Shown: positions 10,701 through 19,647 of the stretch, piece by piece
How positions within the stretch are numbered: the stretch's first letter is position 1
Layout of the letters: each line of letters begins with the position of its first letter
Translations under genes and position numbers: made by a program
Notes under the pieces: model-generated
Database searches by the model: none
What the model saw: only the letters and a program-made list of their open reading frames with translations
What the model was told of the DNA's origin: nothing
Assembly (NCBI RefSeq): GCF_010501065.1
Contig: NZ_QVMM01000014.1
Coordinates: 17,627 to 81,626 of the forward strand
Length of the DNA: 64,000 nucleotides
DNA from: Dysgonomonas sp. 216
Lineage (GTDB): Bacteria > Bacteroidota > Bacteroidia > Bacteroidales > Dysgonomonadaceae
Direction of reading: 5' to 3'

Positions 10701-11105
10701 CAAATGGAAAAAATGTACAACTTCGATAATCAGAGCCGTTCGGTATTGCGCCGTTTCAGACAACCGTATGAAAATCCGGCAGATGCACCATCTGATTTAT
10801 TACCTCGTGCATTATATAACGACGGATATAACTGGCTTGGATCGGACCGTTTTGTTGAAGATGGATCGTTCTTGCGATGGAAAACGTTGACATTTAAATA
10901 CATGGTACCTAAAAAGGTTGTTAACAATTTTGGGGTGTCAGATTTGTCAGTTTGGTTGACATTGCAAAACCTTTACACATGGACAGATTATACGGGACAA
11001 GATCCTGAGGTCAAAATTAGTGGAAGCCTAAGTGAGGTGGGGCGCGACTATGCGAACGCACCAAGAGCTAAGCAATTTACTTTAGGATTTACCTTAGGAT
11101 TTTAA
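7785..11105 (+). CDS. SusC/RagA-family TonB-dependent outer-membrane transporter 1
   Basis: This 1106-residue outer-membrane importer has a signal peptide ending at LSAQQ (about residue 32). A carboxypeptidase-regulatory-like domain (about 37-115) precedes the TonB-dependent plug, which carries the SusC signatures DDALQGRIAGVDIVGTTGNPGG and EITVLKDAAASAIYGSRGAD (cut to key parts: DDALQGRIAGVD and KDAAASAIYGSRGADG). The remainder is the beta barrel, ending in phenylalanine (TLGF). There is no STN domain. Translation could start at 7785 or at the internal ATG at 7806, which gives a more typical signal peptide. It pairs with the SusD gene whose upstream ATG overlaps its stop codon. Its likely cargo is pectin-derived oligosaccharide, inferred from the locus. 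Confidence 0.95.
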   Translation: MKNKIINMKKIIRIWSLILGIMVLFPGGLSAQQKTLIRGTIIDKDKYPLAQATVIEADKDNRTITSAVADLDGNFSINVVDTKNVLVIKYIGYKEKKVRIGDQRVINIVMDDDAHQLTEFVVTAKPKQNLGGLLIDERDLSMAVGRINAEEIAEVHAASIDDALQGRIAGVDIVGTTGNPGGGMAIRIRGTSSITGDNMPLIVIDGIPMESTVGTSTNQGFDLSTATEEEFSQLLNIPPNDIAEITVLKDAAASAIYGSRGADGVLLITTKRGTISAPRITFNSTFTVDKQPDAIKRLSGTEYSTLMMESMLNAGLILNTSVYPEFAYDPNYPSYYYNYSQDTDWVKELTQTGFTQDYNVSISGGSRKVRYRFSTGYWDQKGITIETGFERLYTRMNLDYFVSDKLRFSADIAYTHSDKQANYIPETSDNTKGDLRDKAYIKMPNQSIYTYNEYGEKTDQYFTPQNNIQGSFPNVYNPIAIARDGKNDLRSDKITPKFSLVYDYSNEWQFKMDVAFDITNEKRQKYLPQTATGLSWNNTNTNFASDSDNETFVIQTFSQVRYIPEFKNKDHRIIGLLGLNTYDNQSKDFYVASSNLPSAVLQDPSVGGIVNLSGRESSGTSQQRSLSAYANLNYALKDRYIVYGSVRVDGNSRFGENYRYGVFPAISGRYRVSGEPFMQGLSKWIDDFSIRGSWGVNGKTPKYNDMFRAMYNTYGYTYLGNKATYPSSLALNDLRWERTTQKNLAFNLVAFDNRINVEFDTYWKTTKDGLGSTAIPSSSGFSGMTANLNTVENIGWELNVQTTPYKNKDWLVNFNFNIARSQNYLRKISEYMQVVDGNWQDNGNYLIRLEKDQPYGAFYGYKYKGVYLNEEQTIARDKNGNHIYTLGDNGQLEPVYMKFGYPSVGYEFQPGDARYEDINNDGNINYQDVVYLGDYNPLFTGGFGPTVRFKGFSVSAWFYFRYGNDVINMSRMQMEKMYNFDNQSRSVLRRFRQPYENPADAPSDLLPRALYNDGYNWLGSDRFVEDGSFLRWKTLTFKYMVPKKVVNNFGVSDLSVWLTLQNLYTWTDYTGQDPEVKISGSLSEVGRDYANAPRAKQFTLGFTLGF

Positions 11106-11140
11106 TGATGGAATTTCGTACAAAAGTAAAAATTGAGAAT

Positions 11141-12754
11141 ATGAAAAAATATAAGTTTTTAATATATGTAATGGCTTTTCTTACATGTTTTTCATCGTGT
11201 GACTATCTCGATTTGGAGCCCGAAGATGGTGTTACCCGTGAAAAATTCTGGAAAACGAAAGAGGAGGCATTTTCGGCTCTAATGGGCTGCTATGCTGCTA
11301 TGATGAATTCTAATAATATGTTTCGTTATGTAGTATGGGGTGAGGCTCGTGCCGAAATGATAAAGGCTCACGAAGTTCGTGGTGCCGATTGGTGGAATAA
11401 TATACAGAATGGAGAAATATCTTCGACAACAAACATGACGCAATGGGGTAGCATATATACGGTTATTAATAACTGTAATACTGTTTTGGAGTATGCCAAA
11501 GAAACACAAAAAAGAGATGAATCGTTCTCGATGTCGCTTTTAAAGGAATACGAAGCAGAGGCTGTTTGTATACGTGCGTTAATGTATTTCTATCTGGTTC
11601 GTACATTCGATCAGGTTCCTTACATTACAGATGCTTCGATTCAGGACGATCAGGAATATTTTATTCCCAAAACACCTCAGGCCGAAATTCTGGACTATTT
11701 AATCGAAGATTTAAAGGCTGTTGACAGAACTCAAAATGGTTCGGAATATGGTATACCCTATAGTTACAAAGAAAATGAGCACACAAAAGGACGTTTCACC
11801 GTTTGGAGTTTAAAATCGTTACTTGCCGATATTTATTTGTGGAAAGGCGACTATGAAAATTGTTTGAAAGAATGTAACCAGATTATCAATTCGGGACAAT
11901 ATTCTCTTCTTCAGATTGCAAAAACAGAAGTTGAAACAGAAGACCCTGCAACAGGAAACACCGTAATTGTTACTTATCCGGTTGAAGGCGACGCTGATAA
12001 TTATTTCGTCAATATGTATGCAAATGGAAACTCGGAAGAGAGCATTTTCGAACTTCAATTTGGAACCGATTACGCTAATCCATATTATAACATGTTTGGC
12101 CCCGATTATGGAACTTGTGTAGCTAATACCGATTATTTGTTTTTCGAAGCATTTCCTTCGTCGGAAATAGACAGGGGCTGGTACGATATCCGTACGCAAG
12201 GAGTGTCGTATAATCAAGGTCTTGTGTGGAAATGGGTAGGCTTGGGACGTAACTACGATCAGGTAAGAGAGCGTACCGAATCGTATAGCAACTGGATTTT
12301 TTATCGTTTATCCGAAATCTATTTGATGAAAGCCGAGGCTTTAAATCAGTTAGCCAAACAGGACGGAGATGTTGGGAAATTAGAACAGTCTTTAGAGTGT
12401 GTACGTATAATAAGAGACAGGGCAAATGCTCCTGAAAGTACAGATTTGTTTAGAAATACGACGACGATAGATGTGAAGGTTCTTGAGCAATTTATTTTGG
12501 CCGAGAGAGGCCGAGAGTTTACTCACGAAGGGAAACGTTGGTTCGATTTACTTCGTAATGCGAAAAGAGATAATTATGCTTCCGGAAATCTCGATTATTT
12601 AATGACATTAGCTGTGTATGCAGCAAAACCCGACAAAGCAATAAGTCTTCAAAATAAATGGAAAGGAGATTATAATAGTCATTATTTGCCTATTAATGAA
12701 TCGGAGATGAGGACTAATAAGGCATTGGTTCAAAATCCTTTCTATTCGAAATAA
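11141..12754 (+). CDS. SusD/RagB-family surface glycan-binding lipoprotein 1
   Basis: Starting at 11141 the protein has 537 residues and a clean lipoprotein signal with C20 (TCFSSC). An upstream ATG at 11105 overlaps the SusC stop (TAATG) and would add 12 residues before the signal peptide. Coupled initiation there is possible, but the shorter form looks right. SusD hallmarks are present: an N-terminal helix start (LEPEDGVTREKFW), TPR-like helices including EAEAVCIRALMYFYLVRTF, and the C-terminal ILAERGREFTHEGKRWFDLLR. It should sit as the lid on the preceding SusC and capture oligosaccharides at the cell surface. Confidence 0.95.
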   Translation: MKKYKFLIYVMAFLTCFSSCDYLDLEPEDGVTREKFWKTKEEAFSALMGCYAAMMNSNNMFRYVVWGEARAEMIKAHEVRGADWWNNIQNGEISSTTNMTQWGSIYTVINNCNTVLEYAKETQKRDESFSMSLLKEYEAEAVCIRALMYFYLVRTFDQVPYITDASIQDDQEYFIPKTPQAEILDYLIEDLKAVDRTQNGSEYGIPYSYKENEHTKGRFTVWSLKSLLADIYLWKGDYENCLKECNQIINSGQYSLLQIAKTEVETEDPATGNTVIVTYPVEGDADNYFVNMYANGNSEESIFELQFGTDYANPYYNMFGPDYGTCVANTDYLFFEAFPSSEIDRGWYDIRTQGVSYNQGLVWKWVGLGRNYDQVRERTESYSNWIFYRLSEIYLMKAEALNQLAKQDGDVGKLEQSLECVRIIRDRANAPESTDLFRNTTTIDVKVLEQFILAERGREFTHEGKRWFDLLRNAKRDNYASGNLDYLMTLAVYAAKPDKAISLQNKWKGDYNSHYLPINESEMRTNKALVQNPFYSK

Positions 12755-12772
12755 TATTAATCTGAAAAAGAT

Positions 12773-14611
12773 ATGAAAACAATACAAGCAAAAAATATAA
12801 AGTCATTCTTTCTTGCAAAGATCGTGATATTGGCTCTTCTTTTGGGTAGCTTCTATTCATGCGAGAAAGATATGGCTGATGGAATATTTCAGGTGTCAGA
12901 CGAATTGATGATCGATGAAATATTGGAAGAAAAGGCTGATATGTCGATGTTTTTGAGCATAATCGACAAGTCGGGGCTTAGAGGTACAGTTCATGCCTAT
13001 GGAACATATTCATTGTTTGCTCCAACAAACGATGCCGTTACTGCATACCTGAGAACCGAAAACACTTCGATAGAGGCTATGACTCAGGAAGATGCTTTGA
13101 AATTGGTGAAGTATCATTTAGTGACCGATACTTTGTCGACTGCCGATTTTATTGACGGGCGTTTAAGTGCTGTTAATTTTGAAAATCGCTATTTAACAAC
13201 CAAAACAATTGCCGATACAGAGTTAAACTTAGTTTACATAGAAGTTGACCGTAAAGGTAGAATTGTAGAGAAGGATTTACGTGGAGCCAATGGTTATGTG
13301 CATATTGTGGATGCGGTTTTAACCGAGCCTGTAATGAGAATCTCGGATATAATAGATGCTTTGGACCCGATTCAGTATTCATTGATGAAGGAAGTTTATG
13401 AACGTTCTAATTTTGGCAGTGTAATAGATGCAGAAGGCAGCGATGTTGATACTTTAGGAAACAGGGTATGGAAAACGTTCTTTATTCAGGATAATGACGG
13501 TTTTGCATCAGTAGGCATTACTAATATCGAACAGCTATTAGACCGTTTGAAAGAAAAAACACCTGCTATAACCAACGAAGATACGTTGTTGTATAATTAT
13601 GTAGCTTATCATTGTGTACCACGTTTGATGTATGTAGCCGATTTATTGATGGCTTCGGATTTGGAAACAATGGTGGATAAGAAAACCATCAGGGTTCAAA
13701 GAGATCAGGATAAAGTAATATTGAACGAATTTGAAATTAATGGGGAATTGGAACCCGGTATCGAGGTCGACCGTTACAACGAAGAGTACGCAGACCTTTC
13801 GTGTGCAAACGGAGTTGTGCATAAGATAAAAGGAAATATCGAGATTGTTAATCGTGCAGCTTACCGTATATTCTGGGATATTGCCGAGCAACCCGAGATT
13901 ATGGCTCTTAAAGGATTCAGAAAAGCCGGTACTCATGCAACGTTTGTAGCCGGAGATTTATCGGAGATTACATGGGGTGGACGTTCTCCTCAAACATTAC
14001 ATTATTATTGCTTCGATTTCCCAACTGTTCTTTCAAAAGATTCGCCTCCTTATGTTTATGGCGACTATCTGAGTATCCGTATTTGTTCGAATACAACACA
14101 GTGGATCGAATTTAAAACTCCGGTGTTAATTGAAGGACAATACAAGGTTTGGTTTACTTTCCGTCGTGTAGGTAATATGGACTTCAGAACTGTATTCAAA
14201 CAAGAAGGGCAAGATGACCAAATTCTTGGAAACTGCTCATGGAACTGGTTAAATAGTCCTGCATCGTATGGAATGACAGAGTGGGATGCCGCATATCAGA
14301 AACGTTTGGAATTGGATGGTATGAAGGTTTGGACACCTAAACTTAACGATACGGCATTACCATCTGTTTTGCATGGTATAATAGATGTTCAAACAACAGG
14401 GCGTCATATTCTTCGTCTCGAACCACTTGTGTGGGTTCAACATACGCCTAACATCGACATGATCCATTTTATTCCTCTCGACGAAGATCAGATATGGCCT
14501 AAAATGGATGCAAGAGGAAACTGGGTTTATGAAAATACTCCCGATTGTGAAGTTTGGCCGTACACCGATTGTAATGCAGGTGGAGAAGAAGGTGAAGGTG
14601 AGGAAGAATAA
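12773..14611 (+). CDS. Fasciclin-domain lipoprotein with C-terminal beta-rich module and acidic tail
   Basis: This 612-residue lipoprotein has C30 in SFYSCEKD. A first FAS1 module covers about residues 45-185 (YSLFAPTNDAVTAY, then GYVHIVDAVL). A second, more divergent one covers about 190-365 (NGVVHKIKGNIEIV). The C-terminal region (about 370-590) is predicted beta-rich, contains many aromatic residues and resembles no enzyme I recognise. The last ten residues are almost all Glu/Gly (GGEEGEGEEE). It follows SusD by 18 bases, so it is certainly co-transcribed with it. Its position suggests a SusE/F-like surface binding role, which is inference. Confidence 0.78.
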   Translation: MKTIQAKNIKSFFLAKIVILALLLGSFYSCEKDMADGIFQVSDELMIDEILEEKADMSMFLSIIDKSGLRGTVHAYGTYSLFAPTNDAVTAYLRTENTSIEAMTQEDALKLVKYHLVTDTLSTADFIDGRLSAVNFENRYLTTKTIADTELNLVYIEVDRKGRIVEKDLRGANGYVHIVDAVLTEPVMRISDIIDALDPIQYSLMKEVYERSNFGSVIDAEGSDVDTLGNRVWKTFFIQDNDGFASVGITNIEQLLDRLKEKTPAITNEDTLLYNYVAYHCVPRLMYVADLLMASDLETMVDKKTIRVQRDQDKVILNEFEINGELEPGIEVDRYNEEYADLSCANGVVHKIKGNIEIVNRAAYRIFWDIAEQPEIMALKGFRKAGTHATFVAGDLSEITWGGRSPQTLHYYCFDFPTVLSKDSPPYVYGDYLSIRICSNTTQWIEFKTPVLIEGQYKVWFTFRRVGNMDFRTVFKQEGQDDQILGNCSWNWLNSPASYGMTEWDAAYQKRLELDGMKVWTPKLNDTALPSVLHGIIDVQTTGRHILRLEPLVWVQHTPNIDMIHFIPLDEDQIWPKMDARGNWVYENTPDCEVWPYTDCNAGGEEGEGEEE

Positions 14612-14654
14612 ACTTGACCGTGTTTAGAAACTTTGATTTAACAACGAGATAATT

Positions 14655-16400
14655 ATGAAAATAAGATCAATATATCGCAATCTAGTAATTGCAATCAGTA
14701 TTTTTAGCTTGTCGGCTTGCGAAAAGCAATGGGACGATCATATTGAAGTTGATAATGGCAGGGAAACTGAAACTATCATGCAGGTATTATCATCAACACC
14801 CGAAACTTCGATATTCGCTTCCCTTCTTAAATCGACAGGCTATAGTGAGTTGTTGTCGGGCGATAAAGCTATCACGGTTTTTGCTCCGTTGAATAGTGCT
14901 CTCGAAACATTGGACTTTGCGGATGAAGATGCAACCCGTGCTTTTGTGAGGAATCATATAGCATATCTTTCTTACACAATATCGAACAATAATTTTTCGA
15001 AAGATTCTATAGAAATGCTAAACAGTAAAATCTTACCAACCGGCAATATGTCGGTTGGTGGGGCTGCTGTTAATGCCGAAAAATTTAATATAAAAACAGC
15101 AAATGGTATACTTCATCTGATGAATGAAGGTATTGCTCCTAAACTTAACATATGGGAGTACCTTCAAGCTCAAAGCGGATATAATATCGTCGATTTTATA
15201 GTGTCCCGAAATTCGAAGGAAATGGATATGGACAAGAGTGTCTTCCTCGAATTTGATGAAAACGGAAACAGAGTATATGATACAGTGTGGATCGATAAGA
15301 ATATTGTATTAGATGAACTTATGATAAATAATGAATCGCAACGTTTTACCTTTGTTTTAATGGATAATACAGTGGCAAGCAGTATTTTGAGTAAATATGC
15401 AAAATATTTTACTCGCCCCGATGTTAACCAGCAAGATTCGATATTAATGACCGAGTTGGTGCGCGATTGTGTTTTGCTACCGGTTAAGATAAACGCAGCA
15501 GGGCAATACGAAACCGTATTTGGTGTAAAAGTCGACATTAATGGTTTGACTAGTGAATACGAAGCTTCGAACGGATATGTTTACATAATATCGGCAGCTG
15601 ACGTTAAGATTTATGAAAATAAAATCAAAACTAAAATTATTGAGGCAGAAGACTATAAAAGTACGTATTCGAACAGAGCTTCGTGGGCATTACGTTACAG
15701 ACCTTGGGCTAGCGGAGGTTATGACATGATGATGAACGGAATATCCCGCGATTTAGTAAACTATACATATCTTGATGAAAATGATGAATTGGTAGAGTCG
15801 TCGGTAACGTATACTTATTATTATAACAATGCGGGATCTGCAGCAACATATGCATCGGCAAATAACTGCTATATTGAGTTTGAAGTTGATATGTACTCGG
15901 TAGATTATGAGATTTACTGGTTGTCTCACGATGATATTGATTGGCACTCGAATAAAGAATTATACGAAAGCAAACATAATACTACTGTAGTGGATACACT
16001 TTGGCGTCCTCTTCCTTTAACACAAAAAATGCTAATCAGTTTGCCTGACGAAGAAAAAGTAAGCCGTTCGTCTGTAAATGGGTCGATAACAAACAACTTT
16101 AATAATAGTACAGTGTTTGCTGCAACATCGATAGCCGGCGGAGATCCGGCAACAAAAGAAGTTAAACTGAACCGTTACAACACAACTGATGGCGATTCGG
16201 AAGTAAGAAACTTTATGCCTAATCTGGAATCGATGTTTGCCGGAAGTGATGCATTCGGAGATAAAGATATATTAAAATGTCCTCGTTATGGAAAAACTAC
16301 ATTAATGGTAGCAAATACCGTAAGGGAAACTGGTAATAATGTGGGTTTAATATTCCTCGATTATATTAAACTTGTGCCAAAAGTGGATGTGAACGATTAA
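14655..16400 (+). CDS. Fasciclin-domain lipoprotein
   Basis: This 581-residue lipoprotein has C22 in LSACEKQWDD, with acidic residues following. FAS1 signatures include ITVFAPLNSALETL and NGILHLMNEGI (about residues 35-170). A second divergent module runs to about residue 320 (GYVYIISAADVKIY). The last 260 residues are a beta-rich region opening with KIIEAEDYKSTY, a start often seen in carbohydrate-binding jelly rolls, and carrying many Tyr/Trp residues. It shares overall plan (FAS1, FAS1, beta module) with the gene before it, so the two may be diverged duplicates. A binding role in the SusCD complex is inferred from context. Confidence 0.78.
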   Translation: MKIRSIYRNLVIAISIFSLSACEKQWDDHIEVDNGRETETIMQVLSSTPETSIFASLLKSTGYSELLSGDKAITVFAPLNSALETLDFADEDATRAFVRNHIAYLSYTISNNNFSKDSIEMLNSKILPTGNMSVGGAAVNAEKFNIKTANGILHLMNEGIAPKLNIWEYLQAQSGYNIVDFIVSRNSKEMDMDKSVFLEFDENGNRVYDTVWIDKNIVLDELMINNESQRFTFVLMDNTVASSILSKYAKYFTRPDVNQQDSILMTELVRDCVLLPVKINAAGQYETVFGVKVDINGLTSEYEASNGYVYIISAADVKIYENKIKTKIIEAEDYKSTYSNRASWALRYRPWASGGYDMMMNGISRDLVNYTYLDENDELVESSVTYTYYYNNAGSAATYASANNCYIEFEVDMYSVDYEIYWLSHDDIDWHSNKELYESKHNTTVVDTLWRPLPLTQKMLISLPDEEKVSRSSVNGSITNNFNNSTVFAATSIAGGDPATKEVKLNRYNTTDGDSEVRNFMPNLESMFAGSDAFGDKDILKCPRYGKTTLMVANTVRETGNNVGLIFLDYIKLVPKVDVND

Positions 16401-16425
16401 TTCATTAAATGAGTGATATTGAAAA

Positions 16426-19400
16426 ATGAAAAAATACAAAATGTATAACACCATGAAAATAGTTAAATATATAATTCCCTGTTTATTTTTCCTTATCTCT
16501 TGTTTTGCTTTGCAGGCTCAAGAGAGGAAAGACATGCCTTACACCGTGTCGGGAACTGTAAAAAGTGCTTACACTAAGCAACCATTGCCGGGTATAAGCA
16601 TTACTTTGCCGGGGGTGTCGTCGGCAATGACCGGCGATGATGGGCTGTATACTATTAAGCTTCCGTCTACTGATGTTATCCTCAAGGTTTCCGGTCCCGG
16701 ATATTCTGGTAAGGAAATATCGGTAAGAGGACGTAGTACTATCGATATTGAAATATATGAGGAAGAGTTCTCAAGTGTAAATCAAAGTATGATTGTACCT
16801 AAAGGTGAATCTTCTCCTTTGAAAGTTACAAATGCATGGACTTCGGTAAACGAAGAAAACATTCTTAGCACAGCTACAACTGCCGATGCTTTATTGCAAG
16901 GTAGGGTTGCCGGTCTGAATGTAGTATATCGTTCCGGATCGCCGGGTAATGGAGCAAACATATTTCTCCGTGGATTTAATACAATGCATGCAGGATCTCA
17001 GCCCTTATATGTTGTAGACGGAATGCCTTACGAAAATTCGGCATATTCATCGTCTCGAATCGGTAATTATTTCTCTAATCCGTTAGCATCAATCGATATT
17101 AAAGATATTGAAAGTATAACCGTTATGAAAGACGGAACATCTTTATATGGGGTTAAAGGTGGTAATGGAGTGGTGCTTATCCGTACCATAAAAGCAAAGG
17201 AAATGGAAACAAAAATAAATTTCCATATGCATACAGGTATAAACTTCGAGCCCAAAAATACTCCGGTTCTGAATGCTTCGGAAAGTAGGGTTTTGTTTTC
17301 GGATATCTTACAATCGAGCGGAATGTCATCTTCGCAAATAGGAGGTTTACCATATATGGATAAGTCTATACCACAGAAAGAAATTTGGGGATATAGCGGA
17401 AATGCAGATTATTACCGTTACAATCATAATACAAATTGGCAGGATCAATTGTATGATGCAAGTTTTAATCAAAACTACTATCTGAATGTTTTCGGAGGAG
17501 ATGAAACTGCATTATATGCATTGTCTATAGGCTTTTTGGATCAACAAGGGGCGATGAAAAGTACAAGTTTTCAACGATTTAATACCCGATTTAACTCGGA
17601 GATAAAATTGACAAGTAAATTTACGGCAACTGCTAACATGAGTTTTGTTTATGGTTCGCGCGATTTGGTTGACGAGGGTCCTTTCAGAGCCACAAATCCA
17701 ATTTTTGCAGCACTGGTAAAAGCTCCTTTTACAACTGTGAATAAATATAATGAAGATGGGCGCAGATCTCCCGATATTGAAGGTGTGGATGTATTTGGTA
17801 ACACTAATCCGTATTCGTTAGTTAATTCATCGGATAGAGAAAGTACTCAATACCGTTTTATTGGTAACATAGACGGTGAGTATAAACTGACAGATGATCT
17901 TAAACTGAACGCAATGATTGGGGTAAACTTTAACAAAGAGCGTGAAAAAATATTCTACCCCGGAGGTGTAGTTGCTTTCGATACATTAGCATTAGGTGTT
18001 GTTAATAACAAAATGGAACATAGGGTCGATCGCTTGTTCTCTCTTTACGGTGAAGGTTCTGCTTCTTATGATTTGTCGGTAGGCACCGATCATGATTTTG
18101 GATTCAAACTGGGTATGCGTTATCAGCATAACGAGTCGGAAGACGATTGGGGTACAGCATTTAACTCTAGTTCCGATAACTTTAAATCAATTAATTACGG
18201 AGAAGCCTTGTTAAATAAAGTAGGAGGTTTTATCGGTAATTGGAATTGGGCATCTATATTCGGCAATGTTAATTATGGTTTTAAAAGCAAGTACTTCTTA
18301 ACCGGAACTCTATCGGCCGATGCTTCTTCTAGGTATGGCGACGATGTGTCTACTTTCCTTTACTATCCATCTATTTCGGGAGCTTGGCTTCTTACAGGCG
18401 AAGATTTCTTGAAAAGTGTTGATGCTTTAGATGTTCTTAAGCTAAGAGTAGGTTACAGCCTTTCGGGTAACGACGATATAGGAAACTATAACGGACGTAA
18501 GTATTATAAAACTAAAAATCTTCAGGGTATTTTCGGTCTTGTTCCCGGAAATCTGGTTGACCTGAACCTTAAACCCGAAAAATTATCTCGTTTTAATGTT
18601 GGAGTTGATGCATCGTTCCTTAACGAACGTGTAAATGTGAGTTTAGATGTATATCAGAGTAAAACTACTGATATGATTACACAAACAACGGCTCCTCGTA
18701 CATCGGGCTTCCAATATTACGTGACTAACGGAGGTGCACTGAAAAATACGGGTGTAGATTTGACTGTAAACAGCCGTATATTAAATGGTTTGTTTAAATG
18801 GGATCTTGGATTTACGGTTTCTGCTTATAAAAACGAAATTACCGACCTGAAGGGCGAAGAATATATAACTTCGGTTTGCGGAGGCGAGGTGTTGAGCCGC
18901 GAAGGAGAAGCTCTGGGTGTATTCTATGGTTATAAAACAAATGGAGTATATAGTACACAACAAGATGCCGACGATGCTGGATTAGCAATTATGCAAGGTC
19001 AAAACCGGGTTGCTTTTGGAGCTGGAGATGTTCGTTTTATTGATTCGTATGATGATAATGGAAACGGAATTATTGACGAAAAAGACAGAGTAATTATCGG
19101 TGATCCTAATCCTGATATGTTTGGTTCTATATCTAACTCATTCAGCTATAAACGTTGGAATTTGGACGTGTTTATGACATATTCGTTAGGAAACGATGTT
19201 TATAACTACACTCGTTCTCAGTTAGAAAATATGTCGGGACTCGATAACCAGACTAAAGCTGTAAGAAACCGATGGAGAGTAGAAGGCGATGTTACAGATA
19301 TGCCACGTGCTACTTACGGAGATCCTATGGGTAATGCCCGTTTCTCTGATCGTTGGATTGAAGATGGATCTTACCTGAAAGTGAAAACAATAAGCTTAGG

Positions 19401-19599
19401 ATACAAATTACCTATCAATTACAAGGTATTAAGAAGCTGTACATTCTTTATGACTGCCGAAAATCTGATAACATTTACAGGATATAAGGGACAAGATCCG
19501 GAGTTCTCGTTAGGAACAAATCCATTGTATTATGGTATTGATGCAAGCTTCGTTCCTCATCCAAAAACTTTGTCGTTAGGATTTAAGCTTGAACTGTAA
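16426..19599 (+). CDS. SusC/RagA-family TonB-dependent outer-membrane transporter 2
   Basis: This 1057-residue importer has a signal peptide ending around FALQAQ (residue 31). A carboxypeptidase-regulatory-like domain follows (about 39-112). The plug carries DALLQGRVAGLNVVYRSGSPGN, whose key part is LLQGRVAGLNV. In the second plug signature the usual AAAIYGSRAANG-type motif reads KDGTSLYGVKGGNGVVLI, a clear departure from the first SusC. The barrel ends in LSLGFKLEL. The two ATGs before the signal peptide leave the exact start uncertain (16426, 16441 or 16453). It is paired with the SusD that follows 48 bases downstream. Confidence 0.94.
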   Translation: MKKYKMYNTMKIVKYIIPCLFFLISCFALQAQERKDMPYTVSGTVKSAYTKQPLPGISITLPGVSSAMTGDDGLYTIKLPSTDVILKVSGPGYSGKEISVRGRSTIDIEIYEEEFSSVNQSMIVPKGESSPLKVTNAWTSVNEENILSTATTADALLQGRVAGLNVVYRSGSPGNGANIFLRGFNTMHAGSQPLYVVDGMPYENSAYSSSRIGNYFSNPLASIDIKDIESITVMKDGTSLYGVKGGNGVVLIRTIKAKEMETKINFHMHTGINFEPKNTPVLNASESRVLFSDILQSSGMSSSQIGGLPYMDKSIPQKEIWGYSGNADYYRYNHNTNWQDQLYDASFNQNYYLNVFGGDETALYALSIGFLDQQGAMKSTSFQRFNTRFNSEIKLTSKFTATANMSFVYGSRDLVDEGPFRATNPIFAALVKAPFTTVNKYNEDGRRSPDIEGVDVFGNTNPYSLVNSSDRESTQYRFIGNIDGEYKLTDDLKLNAMIGVNFNKEREKIFYPGGVVAFDTLALGVVNNKMEHRVDRLFSLYGEGSASYDLSVGTDHDFGFKLGMRYQHNESEDDWGTAFNSSSDNFKSINYGEALLNKVGGFIGNWNWASIFGNVNYGFKSKYFLTGTLSADASSRYGDDVSTFLYYPSISGAWLLTGEDFLKSVDALDVLKLRVGYSLSGNDDIGNYNGRKYYKTKNLQGIFGLVPGNLVDLNLKPEKLSRFNVGVDASFLNERVNVSLDVYQSKTTDMITQTTAPRTSGFQYYVTNGGALKNTGVDLTVNSRILNGLFKWDLGFTVSAYKNEITDLKGEEYITSVCGGEVLSREGEALGVFYGYKTNGVYSTQQDADDAGLAIMQGQNRVAFGAGDVRFIDSYDDNGNGIIDEKDRVIIGDPNPDMFGSISNSFSYKRWNLDVFMTYSLGNDVYNYTRSQLENMSGLDNQTKAVRNRWRVEGDVTDMPRATYGDPMGNARFSDRWIEDGSYLKVKTISLGYKLPINYKVLRSCTFFMTAENLITFTGYKGQDPEFSLGTNPLYYGIDASFVPHPKTLSLGFKLEL

Positions 19600-19647
19600 T
19601 ATTAAAAGTGAGACGTGTATAAATTAGAACTAAAAAAGATATAAGAA

